DNA of 64,000 nt. Origin: Undaria pinnatifida (lineage: Eukaryota; Sar; Phaeophyceae; Laminariales; Alariaceae). A model generated the notes under the pieces. The model did no database searches. It was not told where the DNA came from and was given only the letters and a program-made list of their open reading frames with translations. Location: the NCBI GenBank assembly GCA_012845835.1, contig JABAKD010000008.1:4137767-4201766 (forward strand), in the 5' to 3' direction. Below, piece by piece: positions 1-9,789 of the stretch; positions within the stretch are counted from its first letter, which is position 1, and each line of letters begins with the position of its first letter. The translations under genes and the position numbers were made by a program.

Positions 1-1011
1 ACGTGCTGGGAGAGGGGCTACACGGAGACGGAGCCCTTCGCCAATCGAGGTTGAAGGTGCGCACATCCATATTTCGCAACGTAGGACACGGCGTCGCCGT
101 CATACTTGTGTCACCGGAGGCGTTGGTTTAGGTAGGAGGAGGGGTTTGATCCCTTCCCGTGTCAGGAGAGGTCGAGGAGGCGAGGTAGCGCCCACGGAAA
201 ACAGAAGGACGAGCGATGGACCCTCCCACTTCTGTCTGTTATTGAATGAAGCAGTTCCCGCACCTCAAAACGTCCGTCGTGCAGCCGGAAGCTCCGCTCA
301 GCCGAGGATTCTATGCGGGTCCACACCTGAGAGGACCCAGCAGGGATGTCAGGCTTTCCCTTCCAGTGACGGTGTCCATAGTATGCCATCGGACACGGCA
401 CTAAGGTTTCGTGACTCGAGTTTCTGTTCCCAGGATGCACGTCGTGGAACGAACAGCTCTGTTCGGGGGGGTCTTTCAGGGGCGGGAACATCTACGAGGA
501 CTAGTTGGAGAGCAAACAATCCTCCCCCCATGCCACCGGGCGCGACACCGGGCTCTCGGGACTAAAGTCACAGGTATCAAGATGCTCGATGTGCAATAAG
601 TATCTCCTTCCGGAGGGGGGAGGCTGGAGAGCCTACGCCTAAGCGCAGTCAGCAGGGGTGCCACGCGACCTTCGCAGGCGACGGCAATCAGAGTGAGGCA
701 ATGTCTTCCCACCTTCGGCCATTAGGCACAGCACCGACCTTCCGGCACTCCAGAACGACGCCTCAAGACGCTCGTCTTGCCGGCGGAAGCCTTGTCCGCA
801 TGGGACACTTGCGGGGCCAAACAACTCTTAGCAGTCAGCAGGAGTGTCGGATGACGCTCGGCGGTGGCGGAGCTCATGATGGAATAGGGTCTGGGTCTTC
901 TCTTCCGCTGCCACCGGGCGCGACAGCAGGTTCCCGGGTCTCAAGAACGCCCCCCCCACCCCCGCCGAGAGAGAAACATGTGGGGGGCGACGTCAAGAAA
1001 GCATCGATCAG
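1..1011 (+). other. 5' region of the retroelement, no convincing gene
   Basis: GC-rich sequence upstream of the first long frame. Short segments recur imperfectly: GGCGCGACA-type blocks near 539 and 916, and AGTCAGCAGG blocks near 647 and 834. This suggests a degenerate, internally repeated 5' untranslated region. Open frames here (for example 146-565 and 701-1162) have no domain I recognise and overlap frames on the other strand, so I do not call them genes. Confidence 0.45.
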
Positions 1012-3714
1012 ATGGAAGTTGACCCTGTTCAAGGGAGTACACCTCGAGAGGATAATCCGTCCCGTAGGGAGAGACGTAGGGCAGGGGCGGGAAGAGGTGA
1101 CCGCCAACCCAACAGTGGTAACGCACCGGAAAGAGGTCCCGACGGGGCAACACCGCGACTAGGATTGTCCACATCTCCGGGAACGGCCGCAGGTGAAAGA
1201 CGACGGGCCACGAACAGTACACCTGCGGAGGGCCTCATGTCCTCGCGGACGAGGGCGCGCACCCGTTTAGCTGCTACCATCAGCGCGCGATCACCGGACG
1301 GGGGAAGGGGCAGGCAGCTTTTCACTGGGCTAGTCCGCGGAGTGTCGCCTCACCAGCCATCGATAGCACGGATGGAGTCGTCGGCAATGCATTCCCAACC
1401 AGCACAGTCGTTGCCGGAACAACCTCCGGACACGCCTGGTGCATCACAGCCGCCGACAACGGAATTGGTACCACCCCTAACTGCACCCCTTACACTTGAG
1501 GATTCGAGCACACCCGTCATAGTAGGTGCGCCGCTAACGGGAGATCCACCGTTTCCACTTGGGGGTTCAAGCACACCTGTCATAGAAGGTGCGCCGCTAA
1601 TAGGAGAGACACCATCCCAGACATCAGGGCCTGCACAGGCACCAATCTTCGAGTCACGCCCACCACAGCCTGTATTAAGGGGGGCGTCTCAATCGTCGAC
1701 ACACCCCTTCCTAGCAATATCGGTGCTCGCCTCGACCCCTCCGACGACACCACAACTGCCGTCAGCTACCTCTCCATCCGCCAGGCCACCCACAACGTCA
1801 TCGCCAAGTCCGTCACCGTCACTGCCGCCGCCGCCGCAGCTGCCCACAACTGGCCATCCCTCGACGGCGACACCTATTTTGACATCGAGTGTGGTCCCTG
1901 CGCTCGAAACGCCATCGCAGACAGTGGTCAGGACGGCAGAGGCAGCATCGCCAAGGCCGTCACGGACGACGCCTACACGGACAGCGGAGAGAAGGGGTCC
2001 GGCACCCGTACCGACGCCCGAACTGCCTCCTTCTCCGCCACGGATACCATCGCCGACGCCTACAGAAAACCAGCTCCGGGAGGAACCCCCGGAAAACTGC
2101 TGTGTATGCTATAAGGCATTGGCCTCTCCTTTGGTGTATTTAGAGAGCTGCTCCCATCGATTGCACCTTCCTGGCTACGCCGCACTCCGAGTCAGAACGG
2201 AGGCCGATCTACGGTGTCCGGCATGTCGGGCGACCGTAACAGTCAACGAGGCCGACGGGATGGCGCTCCGCCAGCACAGCAATGAGGTCATGGTGGAGGT
2301 GTTGACGGTTGCGCGGCAGGAGATGCTAGCTGACGGGGAAGCAAGGCTGACAACAAGGGCCGCAAGAGGAGGCAGGAGGCGGCAAGCGATATGCAGCGTT
2401 TGTCATGGTCTGGTTGAGGAGACTAATTGCGTACAAGTGTCCTGCTCGTGCGACGCACACCGCCGTTGTGCTCTAGGCTTTTGCAAGGACGCAATCCCCC
2501 GAGCTAGGACTTTCGGAGGGGTACACCTAGTCACGTGCCCGAACCCGGCTCTGCACGAGGAGCATCAAGAGGTCAATCTACACCCCCTTCTCCAACAGAT
2601 TCGGGCCCTTTGCAGGTCGGTGAACACGACGGAAGAACACGACATCAGAGCCAGAGTAACTGCAGCTGAGCAGCGCCTTCGGAGAAGAGCGCACATTACC
2701 CCGGAAATGGTGGACTTATCGCGGAATCTCACAGAGCGAGATGAGGAGGACCACCACGGAGAATGGTGGGGCACGATCCCCCAGCAACAAGTGCAAGCGC
2801 CGTGTGGGGTCTGTGGCAGGCACTTGGAGGATGACCAGAGGTTCGCTTTTGGTGGCTGGCTCGTCCACAGGAGGTGTGCCGTAGAAAGCGCAGCAGGAGC
2901 AGACGGCAGGGGGGGCGACCGATTTGGGGTAGCTATCCGAGACGGGACAGGAGTGTCGCGTCGGAGAACATTCCGACTCACGGCAATAGTGCCCAGAATC
3001 CATATGAGATACGACCGCACTACCCCGGATGGCGCTCACCAACAACGACAGTTGGAGATATTGTGGCGATCACTAACCTTGGGTGTAGAGGAGGCCGCGA
3101 GTCAGGATGAAGGGGGTCAAGACGTTGAAAGGGGATTGGAGGAGTCCGAGGAATTTTGGTGCACGTACTGCGGTTGGCCTCTCGATAACTCTAGTGGGGA
3201 GTCGGGGGAAGACGACGCTCGAGTACCCGTTCCGTGCGCCCATGGAGGCTTTGTGCACACCCGCTGCATGCTGGACCGCGCGGAAAACCTCGCGAGAGGA
3301 CATGCGGATCCTAGGCCCTGCGTCGCGTGTCGCTCGGCGTGGCCGAGAGGAAATCGACCTCCCCACACGGCGGAGCTGGCTAGAGGGATATCCATGGACG
3401 GTCATGAGGGAAGGTGGGGGGCGGTGAGAGGTGCCCTGCAGTTCGCCACCCGCATTCAGCGGCACATCTCCGGACTGGAGTCAGCCAACTATGTGACGAC
3501 TGGCATTTACGGTACGTTCGAGCTCATGTTACATGCACACGGAAGGAGCTCAACCTCCTCGTTCTTGCTATGCTCCCTATTTTGCGATGCGCTGGACCTG
3601 CCTCAAGGGGCATACCTTGATTTTCCCCGACCGAGGGAATGGGAAATAGCGGCAGACCGATACCGTACGCTGTTCGCTGCGTACACCATCCAACCGCAGG
3701 ATATTCTACTCTGA
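1012..3714 (+). pseudogene. Retroelement N-terminal ORF: Pro/Ser/Thr-rich region plus RING-like and treble-clef fingers
   Basis: This is a 900-codon frame. Residues about 100-355 are Pro/Ser/Thr-rich and contain a short tandem repeat (SSTPVI-GAPL twice). A RING-like motif starts near residue 362: CCVC, then CSHRLH, then CPAC. It lacks the expected cysteine after the HxxH-type pair, which reads HLPG, a probable Cys-to-Gly change. A second cluster (ICSVC...SCSCDAHRRC), a third (CGVCGRHL...VHRRC) and a fourth (CTYCG...PCAHG...VHTRCMLDRAE...PCVACR) follow. In related elements N-terminal fingers bind template RNA or target DNA; RING-type folds could also bind protein. The frame ends at TGA 3712, where the duplicated copy downstream has CGA, so this stop looks like a C-to-T decay. 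A one-base deletion just after it shifts the frame. Confidence 0.75.
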
Positions 3715-4811
3715 CTTCAAATCAAAGACTATACATCGCACCTCACGTCCAACAATACCTAGTAGGCCTCGACGCCGAATTCGAAGAGCAACTAACGAGG
3801 TGGACCCTCGGGGTCCGAAGCGCGTTGGAAGCGGGTGATGCTCTTCCTCCCTTCTCAACAGCATTGACATCGACACCGGAGAGAACGAACCGGACGCCGG
3901 AGAACGACCCTTTACACACGGGACCAACTGAACAAGGAGGCGCTGCTAGGAGTGCAGCAGAGAGGCGTCATGCCGCGGAAAGCAGGGGTGCATCTCCCTG
4001 CGCCTACTGCGGGCGGGCACTAGAGAAGCCTACTGGGGATTCGGCGGTGGACTCTTTATGGGCGGTTATGCCGTGTCCCCACGGAGAACAAGTACATGCC
4101 CGCTGCATGCTAGACCGTGCGGAATGCCTCGCGAGTGGGCATATAGACCCACAACCATGCGTCGCGTGTCGCTTGGAATGGCCGGCAAGAAATCGGCCTC
4201 TTCATCCGGCTGAGCTGGCTGAGGACCTTCCAAGGCCACGCCCGGGGGGAAGGTGGCCGGCAGTAGCAGGAGCCCTGCAGTTCGCTGAACTCTTGGAGGA
4301 GGGTGGCCCCCGGTTGGACCCAGCTAGTTACGTCACGACTGGTTCCCACGATACTTTTGAGGAGATGGTGAGGACCCATGGGAGTAGCCCAACCTCCTCG
4401 TTCCTGTTGTGCACCCTGTTCGGAGATGCTCTTGGCCTGCCCCAAGGGGCCTACCTTGACTTCCCCCGACCGAGAGAATGGAGAGCGGCAGCCGGTCACT
4501 ACTGCGAGATCTTCGCCGCGTACGGCATCCGCCCTCAAGATACTGTACTCCGACTCCCGAACCGATGGATCTACATCCTACCTCATGTCCAAGAGCTCTT
4601 GGCGGGCCTCGACTCGACGTGGGAGGACCGCCTAACGAGGTGGACCCTCGGGGTGCGAAATGCGTTAGAAGAGGGGGAGGCGCTTCCTCCGTTCCCGACG
4701 GCAGCGTGGACCAAAATGGGTTTGAGGCAGGAAACGAGCTGCCTCTCTTCCCGACGGCAGCGGAAGGAACATCGGAAGGAACAGACCCGGCGCTGGAGAG
4801 TGACTCATTAG
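3639..4811 (+). pseudogene. Second copy of the retroelement CxxC/H finger domain (tandem duplicate)
   Basis: This frame continues the element after a one-base deletion near 3720. It first gives the end of copy A (APHVQQYL...LTRWTLGVRSALE), then a second full finger domain: CAYCG, MPCPHG, VHARCMLDRAE, PCVACRLEWP, DPASYVTTGS, PQGAYLDFPRPREW. The two copies (about 3158-3997 and 3998-4836) line up from end to end with an offset of about 840 bp. The frame is lost near 4705, where the reading moves to the frame of 4478-5500. A Cys-His cluster with a conserved ~150-residue partner domain suggests a nucleic-acid or protein binding module; the exact fold is not recognised. Confidence 0.7.
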
Positions 4812-5500
4812 CAGCGGGAGCAACACAACCGGAAGGAGCAGCCCCGGCGTCTGAAGGTGACTCGAGAGTAAGAGGGCAGGCGGAGCCAGGAGACGCCGCT
4901 TATGTAGCCGTGGAGCACACCCTCATGGCCGAACAAAGGGATGTCACGCTGGCGGGACCCTTGCCCCCCCCCCCTGAGTCAGCCCAGCGCCACCCCAGCG
5001 GCGGTGAGGGGCACGGCGGAAGAAACGGGCCCGGCACGGAGAGCGACCCTTCAGCAGCGGGCGTGGCACCACCGGAAGGTGCAACTCTAGCGTCAGAAGA
5101 TGACCCAGGGGGAGGGAGCGGACGGAGCCAGGAGGTGCTGTATCTGTTACCACGGGAAACTCCCGAACTGCCAAAAACAGGGAGGCGATGGCGCCGGGAC
5201 GCTCGCGCGCGCCCCCAACACAGCCCAGCGTCACCCCAGCAACATCGAGAGCGACTGCGTCTATTTCCACTGGTGCAGTGGAGGGTGGGAAAAGCACAAG
5301 AGGCAGACGAGGTCGACCGCGCGGATCCGGAAGAGGAACACGAGCGACGAGAACTGGGAAAGGAGGCACCACGAACCGGGGGCGAATCCCTCGACATGAA
5401 AGCGGCGAGGTTCTCTCGGCCCCTGCCGAAGGAAGGGTTGGCGGTGGAGAGAGAAAAGGCGGGGACGGAGAGGGAGGAGGGTCAGCACCAGGGAGCGTAA
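4478..5500 (+). pseudogene. Retroelement charged linker region
   Basis: The useful part of this frame starts near 4705, where it continues the finger ORF after a frameshift (ELPLFPTAAEG). It is Gly/Glu/Ala/Pro-rich with an internal repeat: ESDSLAAGATQPEGA is echoed by ESDPSAAGVAPPEGA about 245 bp later. The C-terminal half is strongly charged (EEEHERRELGKEAP). No domain is recognised; low-complexity linkers between finger and RT regions are common in LINE proteins. The frame ends at 5500, and the element continues in the frame of 5188-5739. Confidence 0.5.
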
Positions 5501-5739
5501 CGCAACTTCGCGCTTTCATTGCAGACGACCACAGCGGTACGAGCTGTGGGGGCTGTAGATCAACGATTGCTCGGGGACACCGAGTGGTGGGGTTGCCCTG
5601 TGGACGTCAACATGCAATGCATGCGCGGTGCGTGGTTAATGCGGTCAGACGAGGCGGGGCGCAGGTGTCGTTTCTCTGCGGAGCAAGGGGGTGCACAGTC
5701 CGCCATGGAAGACGGGAAGCAATAGAAACGTCAGTTTAG
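5188..5739 (+). pseudogene. Retroelement last Cys-His finger before the RT region
   Basis: The C-terminal part, from about 5490, carries a finger-like pattern: SCGGC, then LPCGRQHAMHARCV, then FLCGARGC. This is Cys-x2-Cys, Cys-x3-His-x2-His-x2-Cys and a final Cys pair, consistent with a degenerate RING or treble-clef finger. A TAG at 5737-5739 interrupts the frame, which then continues in the same phase into the pre-RT region. The N-terminal half overlaps the charged linker in another frame and is probably not translated. Confidence 0.55.
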
Positions 5740-5757
5740 GCCCACCCTGGACTACAC

Positions 5758-6555
5758 GTGACGGCAGCGGGACTTGGGGGGAGCCCCGACGATGGCGAGG
5801 AAGAGCGCCGGGATGGCCTCTGCTATCCCTGGGACCAAAACACATTGGGAATTGCGGGGCCGCTCGATGATGTCCCCCTTGAGGACCTCCAACAACGCTT
5901 CGCCACTGTTGTCAAAGTGCAGCCGAGGCTGGCTACTGCCCACGCCAAGCTTATCACCCATGTGCTTGGCCTCCTCAATCACGCCTTGGAAGAGCATCGT
6001 CAATCCACACAATCGGAGACGCCTCAATCACTGCTGAGGTCAATCAAGTTGTGGTACATCCTCCCAGCTCTACTACACTCGCAGGATGGCCGACTGAAAC
6101 GGCGTGAGAGGTTTGCGTCCGCCGAACGCGGTGACCTCACCATCTTGCTCCCGTGGTTAATGGAGTATACCCGTCGAACATTTACGAGGCAAATCGGTCA
6201 AGCCCGAGAAGAGACGGACGCTGATATGTTTAAGAGGGCATCATCAGCATGCCGCCATCGAGGGGGGGTGACTGTGGCAGCACGCAGCCTTCTCGCGGAA
6301 CCGCGCGCGCCGGGGAACGACGAAACGTGGGAGTGCGTAAAATCAAGGTTTCCGGAGGAGAACCAGGTCTGCGTCTCCGAAGCTGCAGCGGCAGCGGTGG
6401 CAACAAGTTCCACCGACCAGGAGGAAGGGATGTACCCAACTGGCGCCCGGAGGAAGAGTTCGACCCACAGGTGGCCCTCGAGGTCATCAATTCTCGCAAC
6501 GCCTTATCAGGCGCGGGAAGCGATGGTCTGCGCTTCTCGCACTTGCAGTCAATAA
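5758..6555 (+). pseudogene. Retroelement pre-RT region
   Basis: This frame lies in phase with the upstream finger ORF, 19 bases after its stop. Residues about 90-150 (LLRSIKLWYILPALL, then RRERFASAERGDLTILLPWL) form a helical, Trp/Leu-rich stretch typical of the region just N-terminal to RT in many protist LINE-like polymerases. The last ~100 residues lose coding character, and the real continuation shifts near 6400-6480 to the frame of 6249-6608. The start shown is nominal, since the element is translated as part of a longer protein. Confidence 0.6.
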
Positions 6556-6608
6556 TCAGGACTGGTTTTGGGCGCGAAAATTTTGGAGCTGGCATCGAAG
6601 CCTTCTGA
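6249..6608 (+). pseudogene. Retroelement RT, N-terminal fingers segment
   Basis: From about 6410 this frame reads WRPEEEFDPQVALEVINS and then SGAGSDGLRFSHLQSIIRTG. This is the conserved start of a non-LTR RT domain, where a Gly/Asp-rich loop precedes a helix in the fingers. The TGA at 6606-6608 sits where a Trp codon (TGG) would fit the flanking aromatic helix, so it looks like a point mutation. The same frame continues at once as RIIDDPKAFPPEFWQLFLQS and into the next segment. Confidence 0.65.
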
Positions 6609-6662
6609 AGAAGAATTATCGATGATCCAAAGGCCTTCCCGCCTGAATTCTGGCAGCTCTTC

Positions 6663-7550
6663 TTGCAATCCAACCTCACTGCCCTGGGTGAAAAATGCTG
6701 CCCCTTGTGCGTGGGGATGACGTGGAGGCGGCTTATTGCGGCCGGAACCATGCGGCAGTGGCGACCACGGCTGGAGGAGGCCAACCGTGAAGCGAGGCAG
6801 TTTGGAGTCGGAGTACGAGGAGGTGTGGAACAGGTAGCGCTACGCGCAAGAATACATCACGAGGCAAACAACTGGCTGATCCTCACCGATTGCTCCAACG
6901 CATTCAACACAGTGAAGCGGACTGCTATGCTAGCGGAGGCAGCTACTTGCGTGCCGGCGCTTACACCGTTCGTGGCAAAATGTTGCGGCGAGATGTCTGC
7001 GCCCGTGTTTTTTCAGATGGAATCGGGAGAAAGGCGGAAAATCGACTGCTCCAGCGGGGTACAACAAGGTGATGCCATGGGGCCGGCGTTGTTCAGCATT
7101 CCGCTCCTGCCGGTGCTGGAGCGGACACGGGAGGAGTTAGAGCCAAGAGGTGTAGAGGCATTCGCCTACCAAGATGATATTAGCATCGGAATGATGGAAA
7201 TCACACCCGATACTGTGGAAGTGGTGCCCTTTCTCCAGCGTGAGCTGTCCAACATCGGAATTGCGATCAACCCGAGCAAAACGGTTGCCCTGCCCCCAAA
7301 GGGGCACGTACCTACGCCGGAACAAATCGCCCTTCTTAAAGGCATTAGCGTCAGCATCGCCGAACGTGGTGGGGTTAAGGTGGTGGGGGTGCCCATCGGC
7401 ACAGATGAGTACGCGAGGGAGAGCGCAATGGAGATAGTCCGAAACGGGGGAGCGGAGCAACCTTGCGCGGATGTTGTCGCGCATGCCGGACAAGCAATCA
7501 GGCAACCTGATTGCCACCGGCTCCATAGTTCAACGAACCTCCTACCTTGA
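6663..7550 (+). pseudogene. Retroelement reverse transcriptase core (motifs A, B, C)
   Basis: RNA-dependent DNA polymerase core. Motif A is LTDCSNAFNTVKR (about 6878-6917), with the first catalytic Asp. Motif B is SSGVQQGDAMGPALF (about 7047-7100). Motif C is AYQDDI (7164-7181), with the catalytic Asp pair. The Gln before the DD pair is unusual (Leu or Ala is common) and may be a mutation. Upstream, TWRRLIAAG and GVGVRGGVEQ match the finger and template-grip motifs of protist LINE-like RTs. Downstream, INPSKTVALPP and GGVKVVGVPIG fit motifs D and E/thumb entry. The frame is lost near 7460, where the protein continues in the frame of 7471-8235. Confidence 0.85.
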
Positions 7551-8235
7551 ACGCGTGATGGACCCAGAACTATCGCTGGCTGTACGCAAAAAAGCAGATG
7601 GCAACGCCTTGTGGATGCTGGAGAAATTGCTCGATCTCCCGGGGGCAGCAGAAGAATCATCGTTCTTCGCGGACGGGTGCCCGACAAACATGTTGACCCT
7701 GCAACCCCATCAACAGGCGCAGGCGAGCCAGTCCACGGGGGCCGGAGGGTTTGGGCTGTCGTCGGCTGAAGTCCGGAGGATGTCAGCATCCGTTGGGAGC
7801 TTGGTGGCGACGGTGCCAGAGGTGCTTGCTGATCTATCCGGCGCAATAGGGAGCAAAGCCCGGAGGGAGCTGCCCGATTCTGACCTCGTGCGGCGCATCT
7901 GGAACAGCATCAGGGACCTGCGCGATGTGCATGGGGTTTCAGAGGAGGCCATGGTGAACATCGTGCCGGAAAGCTGGCGAGACAGAGCATTTAGAGCAGG
8001 AGAGCAAGGTGCCTCAGGGCAATCAATTGCAGACGTGTTGCCTGCACACGACGCCGAAACTATCAGCTCCAGCAAAGCGCAGCATAGACTGGGTAAACTG
8101 GTAAACCGAGTACGTTATGAGAGGTACGTCTCTTCGCTGGACCAGCTCCCCGAGACGAGGCCCCAGCAAGACACAAGCGAATCTCAAGGCGAGAAGAAGA
8201 CACGAGACTTGGCCAGGGCCCGGCAACGGAGTTAA
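7471..8235 (+). pseudogene. Retroelement RT thumb/connector region
   Basis: This frame continues the polymerase after a +1 shift near 7460-7475: LSRMPDKQSGNLIATGS, VQRTSYLERVMDPEL, then a helical region (GGFGLSSAEVRRMSASVGS, IRDLRDVHGVSEEAM). It fits the thumb and the linker before the endonuclease. The last part (LGKLVNRVRYERYVSSLDQL) is basic and helical. A TAA at 8233-8235 ends the frame; it continues in the same phase from about 8240 into the endonuclease segment. Confidence 0.6.
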
Positions 8236-8310
8236 TCGGGATCAGGGGCTGCCGCCTTTCTAAGGGCGAGACCTGTAGACTCAGCTGGAACCATTCCTGC
8301 ATCAGAGTTT

Positions 8311-8802
8311 GTGACTGCGGGGAATAGATTTCTGGGAATAGAGGAATTCCTCGCGGCGAAATGCCCATGCTACGGTGAAACGGAGATTAATACGCGGCAT
8401 GCGCAATTGTGTCATCGAGCGGGCGTGCAAGTGAACCAGCACCAACCCCTCGTGCACGCGCTTTCCCGCACCCTTAAGAGCATGTCCGTCCGCCACCAGG
8501 TGGAAAGCGGAGCCCCCTTCCACGCAGACAGGGATTTGCGAATGGACATCGTGATTGAGGCAGGTGAACTAAGAGATGCTACGGCACCGGAGTATCGCGA
8601 CAAGTCGATACTCCTCGACGTGACCTATGCGGACCCACAAGCAGGGGTCCCGGCCAGGAAGCGCGGATCGAAACGGATCAGCGGCTTCCACTTCCGAGGC
8701 GCGCAAGCGCAATCACTACGCTCGTCCAGGATAGGTTTCCTTCGACGAACGCAGCTACAAACTCGCCACCCTCGCTGTGGAAAGCTTTGGGCACCTCGGT
8801 AA
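8311..8802 (+). pseudogene. Retroelement zinc knuckle and restriction-like endonuclease
   Basis: The CCHC-like knuckle reads KCPCYGE, then TRHAQLCHRAG; the Tyr probably replaces a Cys. It is followed by RDLRMDIVIEAGELRD and DKSILLDVTYADPQAG, the spaced acidic residues of a PD-(D/E)XK nuclease that nicks target DNA to prime reverse transcription in R2-type elements. The order knuckle then nuclease, C-terminal to the RT, defines this class. After about 8700 the reading moves to the frame of 8777-9055. No start of its own is expected. Confidence 0.75.
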
Positions 8803-9055
8803 AGAAGGCAGCGACCTGATAGATCAGGTGGCGGCAAGCATCGTTGGAGAGACGGGCGCATCGTCCCTAGCGCGGAAAGGCGTGTGCAAGGAGCGACTAT
8901 TCCAAACCATTTATGTGACCACTCAGGTCGCGATTTCGCGCAGAGTTCATCGATATAGACTATCTCTGAGGGATCGTCAGGCCGCGGGGGGAAGAGAGGA
9001 AGAATCGGGAGGACTACGGCCACTGGCCTGGAGTGGCAACGTTGATGAGGATTAA
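8777..9055 (+). pseudogene. Retroelement C-terminal tail
   Basis: This frame is the continuation of the endonuclease region after one more frameshift near 8780: ESFGHLGKEGSDLIDQVAAS, KGVCKERLFQTIYVTTQV, ISRRVHRYRLSLRDRQAA. It is a helical basic tail ending at TAA 9053-9055. Its length and position fit the end of the polyprotein. No poly-A or microsatellite tail is obvious directly after it. Confidence 0.55.
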
Positions 9056-9095
9056 GGCAGTACTCTCAGCTATACCATACCTGGTACCAGGTATA

Positions 9096-9350
9096 TATAG
9101 AGTCATCCCACGGTAAGGGTTGCACCTTCTGCGACAAAACGTCCCTGGGCGATTGAGTTCCTCATGTAAGGAACTGCCAGTCAATAAAGTAATTTTACGA
9201 GTACATTATATTTTTGGACTAAGGCATAGAAGCTTGGTCCGGTTGTGCGAACGAATGCCTTCGAAGTCATTGTTGCGGTGAAATATTTAGTATCTCATGT
9301 GAGGAACTCAGGGACTTTCTGCTGCAACCCTATCGTGGGATGGCTCTATA
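9096..9350. mobile_element. Short TIR element, family P (hairpin CTCCTC type), complete copy
   Basis: Both ends carry the same ~24-bp imperfect inverted repeat. The left end reads TATAGAGTCATCCCACGGTA and the right end, reverse-complemented, reads TATAGAGCCATCCCACGATA; both continue into AGGGTTGCA. Inside are a GAACT/AGTTCC-type hairpin (CTCATGTAAGGAAC) and the marker GCGAACGAATGCCTTCGAAG, shared with copies near 19915, 20695, 25718 and 27490. There is no coding capacity, so it is a non-autonomous MITE-like element. TATA at each end may include a TA target duplication. Confidence 0.7.
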
Positions 9351-9544
9351 GGGAAAGGAAATAGTAGATAAAAGGAGAAGATGTAGGGAAAGGAAATGGG
9401 CAAATGTTTGGCGGAAGATACCACTGCATTATGGTGCGATCATTCGACTTTATATTAGGTGCTACTGCTGCTTTAAGGAAGGATATTCGATTTATATGGG
9501 AAAGGCATCTACGCTACAATGTCGGAGGGCAAAAATAATAATAA

Positions 9545-9680
9545 TGAAAAATATATTTTGTCGAAACTCATCTTTGCAAGCTGTGTGTGATATATTATAA
9601 AAAATGAAAATACACTCCAGCTGTGAGATCGAAGATTTCGTCGAAACTCATCTTTGCAAGCTGTGTGTGATACTCCGATC
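9545..9680 (+). repeat. Short tandem duplication also found at 61305
   Basis: TCGAAACTCATCTTTGCAAG followed by CTGTGTGTGATA occurs twice within 130 bp. Between them lies the block ATGAAAATACACTCCAGCTG, which recurs almost unchanged at 61313-61385 and in part near 10605. It is a dispersed repeat of unknown class. Confidence 0.7.
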
Positions 9681-9789
9681 GCGCGCATTACGAGTTGTGT
9701 GTCCTCATTAAGGATATAGGTCGGCGACTCCCCTTACAACTACAGTGTAGCTATCAGGGTCAACAGGGTGATTTTAGTCAGTCTGTGCG

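Larger units (their letters stand above)
1..9055 (+). mobile_element. Decayed LINE-like (non-LTR) retrotransposon with Cys-His fingers, RT and restriction-like endonuclease
   Basis: Consecutive + strand open frames form one colinear element: a low-complexity N-terminus, four or more Cys-His fingers, a charged linker, a pre-RT helical region, RT motifs A (DCSNAFN), B (SSGVQQGDAMGP) and C (AYQDD), a CCHC-like knuckle, and an RMDIVI...LLDVTYADP endonuclease core. No LTRs or integrase are seen, and the knuckle plus PD-(D/E)XK nuclease downstream of the RT is the plan of R2/NeSL/CRE-type LINEs. The reading frame changes about five times (near 3705, 4705, 5300-5500, 6400-6500, 7470-7550, 8780) and there are in-frame stops at 5737, 6606 and 8233, so this copy cannot make the full protein. 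The 3' end lies near 9055; the 5' end may lie outside the window. The nearest 3' neighbour is a small TIR element at 9096. Confidence 0.85.
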
